Assembly (NCBI GenBank): GCA_014381165.1 | Contig: JACMIM010000277.1 | Coordinates: 1-17,444 of the forward strand | DNA from: Roseiflexaceae bacterium | GTDB lineage: Bacteria > Chloroflexota > Chloroflexia > Chloroflexales > Roseiflexaceae | Length of the DNA stretch: 17,444 nt | Direction: 5' to 3' | In this document: piece after piece, positions 7,618 through 14,123 of the stretch | Layout: each line of letters begins with the position of its first letter | How positions within the stretch are numbered: position 1 is the stretch's first letter | Notes under the pieces: model-generated | Told to the model about the DNA's origin: nothing | Seen by the model: the letters and a program-made list of their open reading frames with translations, nothing else | The model's database searches: none | Translations under genes and position numbers: made by a program

Positions 7618-10600
7618 ATGCACATCGCATTTGGCCGGCTCGCGCTTGTGTTCGTGTCTCTCGCGACACTATGCTCGTTTTCGCTACAAGCTGCTGCACA
7701 ACCTGTGAATGGTGTGTCTGCAAGTGTTCTCGCCGCCCCGCTTGCCGCCGCCGCTGGCGAGGTCACGTTCATGCGCGATCTGTTCGGGGCGGGCCAGATC
7801 GCCGCTGGCGACAAATGGCTAATTGGTGGCGGCTACCTGTATTGGGCGCGGTGTACATCGCCTGGCCCGAGCATTGCAGCGCCAAGGGCACAACCCGCTG
7901 CAGCCCAAACTGGCTACCTACGGCGCTGGCCAGTTCGTGGTGGCGCAATTACCACACTTTCGAATCAGGCTTTCTGCGATTCTGAAACCAGCAGTTGGGC
8001 CGCCGACGACAGCGGCTTGTACTACTGGCAGAACGGCTTCTTGTATCGCCGTTCGTTGGCCAACCCGCTGACGCCGGTAGCTGTTGTGAGCACCGGTGGC
8101 TTCTTCGTAGCGGGCGCGCTGGTGCTCGATGGTGCCAACGTGTTCTATATCGTCAATAATGAGATCTACCGCACGCCAAAAGCGCAAACGTATTCCGCCG
8201 ACCCGCAAGACCAAGACGGCACCTTGCCGGTGGTTGAAGGCGGCGCGGGTGCGACCGGGCTGATCGCCAACGGCGGCGCGCTGAACTGGTTCGGCGGCGG
8301 GCGCGTGCGAAGCGTGGATAAAACCTGCACTGTCGTTTGTAGCGCTAATGATTTGGCGACCGAACCGGGCGCGTACCTTTCGAACGCCAGCATTGCAAGC
8401 TTCGGCACGATCGGAAGCATCAATCCACTCTGGGTTTCCGGCCCGATCGAAGGTGCTAGCCGCCTCGCGGGCAACCAGATTCGCTCCTACTCCTGCCGGT
8501 CGAATAGCAGCGGCATAAGCTGTGGCGCTGGCACTGCCTACGCTGCACCTAACCAGACTTATAGCGACGGCACGGATCGTCCATCAGCAATTGGGCCAAT
8601 GGCAAGCGATGGCGATTACCTGTTTTGGGTCGAAGATCTGAAAATTTGCAAAACCGATATGTTCGGTATCACGTCGTGTGCAGCAGGCGCGGCGGGGCGA
8701 CTCATGAAGTACCGCATCGGCCGCTTACCGATTAGTTCGCCTCCCGACCAGTTCGATACGCCACTATCAATTGCAAGTAAGGACTCGTCGGGCATATTCT
8801 CGATGAGTGGCACGCCGCCGGTGGCCGTTGCCGATGGATGGGTCTATTTCGACACCTCGAACGGCCTCAGCCGCATCCGCGCCGATGCGCCGCCGCTGAG
8901 CTGGGATCTCGCCTTCAACAGTTGGGAAGTCACCCAGGGCATCCAGAACTTGAACAACGATGTGCCACTCGTAGCAAACAAACCAACCTTTGTGCGGGTG
9001 TATGGCAGCAAATCGAGCGGCCCAGATGCACGGAACGTCGAAGGCATTCTACGGGCTACTGCTGCCAGTGGCGCACCACTCGGCTCGCTGCGCTCACTCA
9101 ACGGCCCACAAAACTTCACAGCTGATAACGCCACGCCCGATCGTGCGGCGGCGAATGCTGGCTGGTTGTTCCAACTGCCTGACGAGTGGACGAACGTGGG
9201 TGTGACCAAACTCTCGTTCCAGGTCGACCCGCGTGCTGTCTTGAACGATCCGAACCGTGGTAATAACAATGTAAGCGACCAGGCCTTTTCTTTTTCACAA
9301 CGAGCGCCGATCTGCCTGGTGACCATCCCTGTCCGTACCCATGCGCCCGCCGCCTCGAACAGCGACCCAAGCCTGTATCGCATGGCCGATATCGTGCGCC
9401 AGATGATGCCCACCAGCGATGTTTGGCTCTACCACCAGAACAACGATGTTGCCCAAATCGAAGCGCGCTTCGGCATTCCACCATGGAAATATGAACCGTA
9501 TGCCGTACCGACAGAAGGTGAAAACATCTTGAACGCATTGGGCACGCGTGAAGATTTCACCGACGACCCCGACCGTTGCGACGACGTGAACGCGATCACG
9601 CATTATGTCGGACTCGTCGCTGCGGAAACCAATACGAGTAATGATGAAGGCGAAAACTATGGCTTAGGTAGGAGGCCAGGCTCGAGTCTGTATGTCAAAC
9701 TGATCAATGGGGCGACCCTTAACGCGACGCCGCAGTTCTGGCAAGTGCAACGTTTCAACACGCTAGCCCACGAGTTGTCGCACAACTACGGGCGGCAACA
9801 CGTCGATTGTGGCAAGCCCAAAAACATCGACGGCGGCTACCCATACCGCAGTTCAAGTGACGAAAGGGGGCCTAACTGTGTGCTGGACGATGGGCAGCGC
9901 GGCGGGCCGTTCCCGATTCCCGCCTACAATCGCTACTACGGCTTCGACACACAAAGCATGACACCAATCGACCCCGGTACAACGGCGGATTACATGTCAT
10001 ATGGTGCGCCGTTCTGGGTAAGCGACTATACCTGGCGCGGCGTATTCGGCAGGATCAACACGCCGCCCGCTGTGAGCGCGGCAGCTGGGCAAGAACGGAA
10101 TGGAACCGCGCAAACGCAGGCCGAGATCGCTGCGGCGGCAACCATCGTTTATATACGCGGCACAATCGACCCGGCGGTAAATACGGGCAGTTTGAATTAT
10201 GCCTGGGTCTACCCGTCGAGCGCGCTGAGCCAAGGGATACGCAGCAAGCTTCAGCGTAGCGCCGCGCCACAGGTTGGCAACGCGACCACGCAGGCCGACG
10301 GCGTCTACACGTTGCGGCTGCGCGATGCTGCGGGCACGCTGCTCGACGAGCGCGCCGTCACATTGCAAAGCACAGCGGATGGGGATGGCACCGAACAGGC
10401 CTTTGTGCTGACCTTTCCTGCGCCTGCTACAGCGGTCGCCAAGCTTGAACTGACCAGCGGCGACGCGGTGATCGCGTCGCTTGCGCCCGGTAGCGCCGCG
10501 CCAACAGTCAACATTATCAGCCCGGCAGGCGGCGAAACAATCGACAATAGTATGACGCTTTCCTGGCGTGCCGCTGACACCGACCCAACTGATCGGCTCC

Positions 10601-12168
10601 TGTTCAATGTGCAGTACAGCTCCGATAACGGCCAGCACTGGCGCGCACTGCTCAGCGGCTTTCCGAACCGTTCCAACAGCGACACCGTGACGCTCAACCT
10701 TGCCGACCTCAGCGGTATCCCAGCCAGCACCACCGGCGGCCTGATTCGCATTGCAGCTAGCGATGGCTTCAACACCACGCTTGCCACCTCGCAGCCGTTT
10801 ACGGTTGTGAACCGTGCGCCGGAACCGGTGATCGATGCGCCCGGCAGCGCGCCATTGCCCGCCGGACAAACGATTGTGCTCAACGGCAGCGCCACCGACG
10901 CCGAAGATGGCGGCTTGAGCGGCGCGGCATTACAATGGACGCTGGACGGCACGGTGATCGGCAGCGGCCAGCAAACAATCGAGGGATTAGCCCCAGGCAG
11001 CCACACGCTCGCCTTGACCGCACGCGATTCGGCGGGTAAAGCAGCCACGGCGACCCAAACGCTGGTCGTTGCGCCGCTTGCGATTCCCAAAACCGCCGTG
11101 CCTGCCTTTGATGGCAATTGCAACGACAACGCCTACGCCAACGCCGCGCACGTTCCGCTTGCGCCCTACGCCGATGGCACGCAAGGTTTTGTTTCGCTTG
11201 TTCGCACTGGCGACGCGCTGTATGCCTGCTTCAGTGGTATGAAGCGCACTGGCACAGGCTCGCCGGGGACGCTCGCAGTTGTGCGAGTCGATAGTGATTA
11301 CGGGCGGCGGAGCGCTCCTGGCGCCAACGACCATGTCTTTTACACCAACGAGGCGGGCGTGATCTCGACGTTCAACGGCAATGGCACCGGCTATGTTACC
11401 GGGAGCGGTGGTGCAGGCGCGCAGATCAGCGCCAACGGCGCAAGCTGGAACGTGGAGATGCGGATCGATGCTGCCGCAATCGGTGGCATGAATCACATGA
11501 TCGGGCTTGGGGTCGAACAAGCGTTGGTCGCTTCGGATAGTGACCGCTATGCGTGGCCACAAGAGAGTGGAGCGTCAAATCCCAGCAGTTGGGGCGCGGC
11601 AGCGCTTGGCGACGTACCGCAGATAGGGAGCCTTACACCGGCAGGCGCGCCAGCAGGCTCCGGTGACACATTGGTAACGATCACCGGCAGCAGCTTTGCG
11701 CCCGGCGCAGTCGCGCTGTTGAATGGCGTGGCGCTGGCAACCACAGTGATCAGCGGCACACAGCTACACGCAACAATTCCAGTAGCAACACTTGCCGCAG
11801 CTGGCACGCTCAACCTGACCGTTGCCAACCCAGGTCTGACAGCCGCGCCGTCTCAGGCGTCCCCATTCAGTATCACCAACCCGCTGCCACGAGTCAGCCA
11901 GGCCAAACTGGCAGACAAAACACTCACGATCATTGGCAGCAACTTTGCACCCGCTGCAACCGTGCAGTTCAATGGTAGTGATTATGCAGCAACTGGCAGC
12001 AGCACACAACTCAGCATCACCATACGCGACGACGACCTGCTTGGCAGCACCGACGCACTGCTAACCGTGTTCAATCCAGGGCCGGGCGGCGGTGTTTCCA
12101 ATGTCGTCACGCTTGGCGCAGGACCAGCGTCCAACAGCGTGTATTTGCCGCTGATCACCCCCGGATAA
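7618..12168 (+). CDS. Giant secreted metzincin-type zinc metallopeptidase with CBM9-like, Ig and IPT modules
   Basis: A 1516-aa exported protein. The signal peptide is 1 to about 28 (VFVSLATLCSFSLQAAA). Residues about 60-425 hold propeller-like strands (YLYW near 73, LYYWQNGFLYRRS near 134, YLFWVED near 334, WVYFDTSNGL near 408). About 429-560 is an accessory beta domain opening with NSWEVTQGIQ. The peptidase domain carries HELSHNYGRQH (718-728), the full HExxHxxGxxH zinc motif, and a Met-turn DYMSYG around Met793, which together define metzincins. Downstream are an Ig-like domain (962-1065), a PKD-like domain (1065-1155), a CBM9/DOMON-like domain (about 1160-1333, FDGNCNDNAY), two IPT/TIG domains (1334-1422 and 1424-1508) and the tail SVYLPLITPG. 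All three zinc His, the Glu and the Met are present, so activity is expected. The substrate is unknown; the CBM9-like module suggests anchoring to polysaccharide or glycoprotein. Probably co-transcribed with the upstream beta-helix gene. Confidence 0.9.
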   Translation: MHIAFGRLALVFVSLATLCSFSLQAAAQPVNGVSASVLAAPLAAAAGEVTFMRDLFGAGQIAAGDKWLIGGGYLYWARCTSPGPSIAAPRAQPAAAQTGYLRRWPVRGGAITTLSNQAFCDSETSSWAADDSGLYYWQNGFLYRRSLANPLTPVAVVSTGGFFVAGALVLDGANVFYIVNNEIYRTPKAQTYSADPQDQDGTLPVVEGGAGATGLIANGGALNWFGGGRVRSVDKTCTVVCSANDLATEPGAYLSNASIASFGTIGSINPLWVSGPIEGASRLAGNQIRSYSCRSNSSGISCGAGTAYAAPNQTYSDGTDRPSAIGPMASDGDYLFWVEDLKICKTDMFGITSCAAGAAGRLMKYRIGRLPISSPPDQFDTPLSIASKDSSGIFSMSGTPPVAVADGWVYFDTSNGLSRIRADAPPLSWDLAFNSWEVTQGIQNLNNDVPLVANKPTFVRVYGSKSSGPDARNVEGILRATAASGAPLGSLRSLNGPQNFTADNATPDRAAANAGWLFQLPDEWTNVGVTKLSFQVDPRAVLNDPNRGNNNVSDQAFSFSQRAPICLVTIPVRTHAPAASNSDPSLYRMADIVRQMMPTSDVWLYHQNNDVAQIEARFGIPPWKYEPYAVPTEGENILNALGTREDFTDDPDRCDDVNAITHYVGLVAAETNTSNDEGENYGLGRRPGSSLYVKLINGATLNATPQFWQVQRFNTLAHELSHNYGRQHVDCGKPKNIDGGYPYRSSSDERGPNCVLDDGQRGGPFPIPAYNRYYGFDTQSMTPIDPGTTADYMSYGAPFWVSDYTWRGVFGRINTPPAVSAAAGQERNGTAQTQAEIAAAATIVYIRGTIDPAVNTGSLNYAWVYPSSALSQGIRSKLQRSAAPQVGNATTQADGVYTLRLRDAAGTLLDERAVTLQSTADGDGTEQAFVLTFPAPATAVAKLELTSGDAVIASLAPGSAAPTVNIISPAGGETIDNSMTLSWRAADTDPTDRLLFNVQYSSDNGQHWRALLSGFPNRSNSDTVTLNLADLSGIPASTTGGLIRIAASDGFNTTLATSQPFTVVNRAPEPVIDAPGSAPLPAGQTIVLNGSATDAEDGGLSGAALQWTLDGTVIGSGQQTIEGLAPGSHTLALTARDSAGKAATATQTLVVAPLAIPKTAVPAFDGNCNDNAYANAAHVPLAPYADGTQGFVSLVRTGDALYACFSGMKRTGTGSPGTLAVVRVDSDYGRRSAPGANDHVFYTNEAGVISTFNGNGTGYVTGSGGAGAQISANGASWNVEMRIDAAAIGGMNHMIGLGVEQALVASDSDRYAWPQESGASNPSSWGAAALGDVPQIGSLTPAGAPAGSGDTLVTITGSSFAPGAVALLNGVALATTVISGTQLHATIPVATLAAAGTLNLTVANPGLTAAPSQASPFSITNPLPRVSQAKLADKTLTIIGSNFAPAATVQFNGSDYAATGSSTQLSITIRDDDLLGSTDALLTVFNPGPGGGVSNVVTLGAGPASNSVYLPLITPG
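9769..9801 (+). other. Metzincin zinc-binding motif (HELSHNYGRQH)
   Basis: Codons 718-728 of the 1516-aa protein give the full HExxHxxGxxH signature. The Met-turn codon lies at 9994-9996 within DYMSYG. Confidence 0.88.
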
Positions 12169-12266
12169 GGAGTCGTCCTATTCATCAGTGACGCCAACGG
12201 GATGTTCCAGGGGGTTGATTGTTCCGACTGGGGAATCTTTCGCGAGCAGATTGTTCAAGAGCGTGA

Positions 12267-12650
12267 GGAGCGCAGGGCGGGCGAATTGTCAACATTTCGT
12301 CGGTGAACGCCTTTCTTGGCGCGCCCCAATCGTCGCATTACAATTCGGCCAAGGGCGCGGTCGACCAACTCACGCGCTGCTTTGCAGTCGAACTTGCGCC
12401 GCATGATATTCTAGTGAACGGCGTCGCTCCCGGCTTTGTGGAAACCGCGATGGCGGTGGTCAACGGCGTGAACGAGCACGAAACAGCCGAATTTCAGGAG
12501 TTTTATGTGCGCCGCCGCCGTATCCCGCTGGCTCGCCCGGCCCAGCCGGTAGAGATCGCCACCGCCGTAGCCTTTCTCGCCTCGCCAGCCTGTACCTACG
12601 TCACTGGTCAGACACTGGTTGTCGATGGCGGCCTGTCGATTACGTTCTGA
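12267..12650 (+). pseudogene. 5'-truncated short-chain dehydrogenase/reductase (SDR)
   Basis: The readable frame gives GGRIVNISS (catalytic Ser), HYNSAK (catalytic Tyr and Lys), VNGVAPGFVETAM, PVEIATAVAFLASP and TGQTLVVDGG, the C-terminal half of a classical NAD(P)-dependent SDR of the FabG or sugar-dehydrogenase type. The N-terminal half, with the TGxxxGxG cofactor loop and NNAG, is absent. An in-frame TGA at 12264-12266 precedes the conserved core, and the first possible start (GTG 12303) lies after the catalytic Ser strand. In the neighbouring frame, 12181-12264 reads SDANGMFQG and FREQIVQER, which resembles the SDR segment before GGRIVN, so a frameshift near 12265 may accompany the loss. 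The stop is 13 nt before the ADH start, so an original SDR-ADH operon is likely. The remaining product could not bind cofactor normally. Confidence 0.8.
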
Positions 12651-12663
12651 TGGAGCAACACCA

Positions 12664-13686
12664 ATGAAAGCACTCGTGTATGAAGGGCCGCGTCAGTTGC
12701 ACATGCGCGAGCTTCCGATGCCTGAGCTTGTGCCGGAAGCTGTGCTGCTGCGGGTCGCCTTCTCGGGAATCTGTGGGTCAGAGCTTTCCGGCTACCTGGG
12801 GCACAACAGTCTGCGCAAGCCACCACTTGTCATGGGCCACGAATTCTCGGGCGAGATTGCCCGGCTTGGCGATGCAGCGCTGGAGCACAACCCGAGCTTA
12901 CGCACCGGGCAGCGCGTTACCGCAAACCCACTTATCTATTGCGGTCGCTGCCGCGCCTGTTTGGGTGGACGGCAGAATCTGTGCGCCCAACGGCAATTAC
13001 TCGGCGCGCACCGCCCTGGCAGCTATGCTGAGTTTGTGGCTGTGCCAGCCCGCATGGTCTACCCGCTGCCAGACAACCTGAGCCTGGAACATGCCGCACT
13101 GACCGAGCCATTAGCTTGTACGCTGCGTGCCGCCCAACTTGGGAGGTACAATCCGGCCGATCATGTGCTGGTGGTAGGGCTTGGCCCGATTGGATTGCTG
13201 TCGCTGCAAGTGCTCCAGGCGTATGGGGTACGCCACATTCTGGCAAGTGACCTCGACCCCGACCGGCGAGCGATGGCGCAGTCGCTCGGCGTCGAGGCGC
13301 TTGACCCCCACGCGACCGATGTGCTGCGTGCTGTCCGCGAGCAGACCGACGGGCTGGGCGCGGATGTGGTGATCGACGCGGTTGGGGTGGCATCGACGCG
13401 CCGGCAGAGCGTGGACGCGGTTGCGTCGGGTGGGCGCGTGGTGCTGATCGGTCTTCACGAGGAAGAAAGTGCAATCCCGGTCAATGTGCTGATTCGTCGT
13501 GAAATCCAACTCCTTGGCTCGTTCTCGTACACACCGAATAACGTTGCCGAGGCGCTGGCCTGGCTCACGGCAGGGCGCATCACCATCGATCCCTGGCTGG
13601 TGAAAGCGCCACTCCATGAAGGGCCAGCTTGGTTCGAGCGCCTGATCAGTGGGCCGGGGGCAGTTGCCAAAGTACTGTTGAGCTAG
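12664..13686 (+). CDS. Zinc-dependent alcohol/polyol dehydrogenase (MDR family)
   Basis: A 340-aa cytoplasmic oxidoreductase of normal MDR length, similar in layout to sorbitol, threonine and butanediol dehydrogenases. Catalytic zinc ligands are Cys37 (SGICGSE), His59/Glu60 (MGHEF) and Glu148 (TEPL). The structural-zinc lobe has four Cys at 93, 96, 99 and 107 (YCGRCRACLGG, NLC). The Rossmann motif GLGPIG (172-177) with Asp196 at the end of the second strand points to NAD(H) rather than NADP(H). It should oxidise a secondary alcohol or polyol; the exact substrate is unclear. The start is ATG 12664, with GGAG (12652-12655) 8 nt upstream. An upstream in-frame TTG at 12619 lies inside the SDR remnant and is rejected. 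The paired SDR is broken, so this gene may have lost its pathway partner while staying intact itself. Confidence 0.93.
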   Translation: MKALVYEGPRQLHMRELPMPELVPEAVLLRVAFSGICGSELSGYLGHNSLRKPPLVMGHEFSGEIARLGDAALEHNPSLRTGQRVTANPLIYCGRCRACLGGRQNLCAQRQLLGAHRPGSYAEFVAVPARMVYPLPDNLSLEHAALTEPLACTLRAAQLGRYNPADHVLVVGLGPIGLLSLQVLQAYGVRHILASDLDPDRRAMAQSLGVEALDPHATDVLRAVREQTDGLGADVVIDAVGVASTRRQSVDAVASGGRVVLIGLHEEESAIPVNVLIRREIQLLGSFSYTPNNVAEALAWLTAGRITIDPWLVKAPLHEGPAWFERLISGPGAVAKVLLS

Positions 13687-13744
13687 CGCTGAGAGTGTCT
13701 TCTCAAATAAGTGGGGGCATGTGTGGAACTAGCCATGTCCAGCA

Positions 13745-13966
13745 ATGCACCTGGATAGGTTTCCAGGCTGGTCTCGCCTCTCGCAGCTCGCCTCCGAATA
13801 CAAGCTGCCCCCCAATGTCCTGCGCGAATGGCGCACCGCTGCGGGCAGCAACCTGACCTCGCTCGAAGAGCGCGGCGACGATGTCGCCAAACTGCGCGCC
13901 AGCTATGAACAGCAGCTCGACGAACTGTATGGCCAGATCGGTCGCCTGACCACGCAGCTGGTATGA
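13745..13966 (+). pseudogene. IS3-family orfA (transposase HTH/leucine-zipper subunit) fragment
   Basis: The frame encodes the HTH segment LSQLASEYKLPPNVLREW and the coiled-coil dimerisation segment YEQQLDELYGQIGRLTTQL, both characteristic of IS3 OrfA. The normal continuation is an EW(I/L)KK-type end. Here GTA TGA ATC AAG AAA AAC reads V-stop-I-K-K-N, consistent with a TGG-to-TGA nonsense change at 13964-13966. The N-terminal 15-25 residues are also missing. Not functional. Confidence 0.7.
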
Positions 13967-13972
13967 ATCAAG

Positions 13973-14087
13973 AAAAACTGACCTCGACCCTGACAGGGAC
14001 AGAACGGCGGGCGATGATCGACGTGGACGTGGCTGATGTGCCGCTCACGGTTCAGACTAACATCCGCCGCCGCGCCCGCCGCGCGTA
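13973..14087 (+). pseudogene. IS3-family orfB N-terminal fragment
   Basis: In the -1 frame relative to orfA the text reads TGTERRAMID and then DVPLTVQTNI, matching the typical OrfB opening (ER-type helix, then a P-L-x-x-Q segment before the GLNRSSYY region). After this the reading becomes Arg-rich and loses similarity, so the integrase core is deleted. A continuous frame can be read from 13963 but has no meaning as a gene. Confidence 0.5.
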
Positions 14088-14123
14088 CCCCTTGCGGTGT
14101 GTCCACTATTCAACGCGGTACGT

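Larger units (their letters stand above)
13690..14112 (+). mobile_element. Internally deleted IS3-family insertion sequence remnant
   Basis: The roughly 420-bp segment between two convergent genes carries the C-terminal part of an IS3-type orfA and the N-terminal start of orfB in the -1 frame. IS3 elements usually run from TG to CA: TG is at 13690-13691 (TGAGAGTG) and the reverse complement of 14101-14112 reads TGAATAGTGGAC, a weak inverted match. CGC occurs just left (13687-13689) and near the right end (14114-14116), a possible target duplication. A full element is about 1.2-1.3 kb, so most of orfB including the DDE catalytic core is gone. The exact ends are tentative. Confidence 0.6.

Noticed and set aside
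9997..11129. Long minus-strand frames opposite the metzincin gene
   Set aside because: Overlapping antisense frames with no domain similarity; the plus-strand frame is continuous over 1516 codons with clear domains.
13690..13705. TGAGA/TCTCA hairpin as a terminator of the alcohol dehydrogenase gene
   Set aside because: Only a 5-bp AT-containing stem with no T-tract; the sequence is better explained as the left end of the IS3 remnant.
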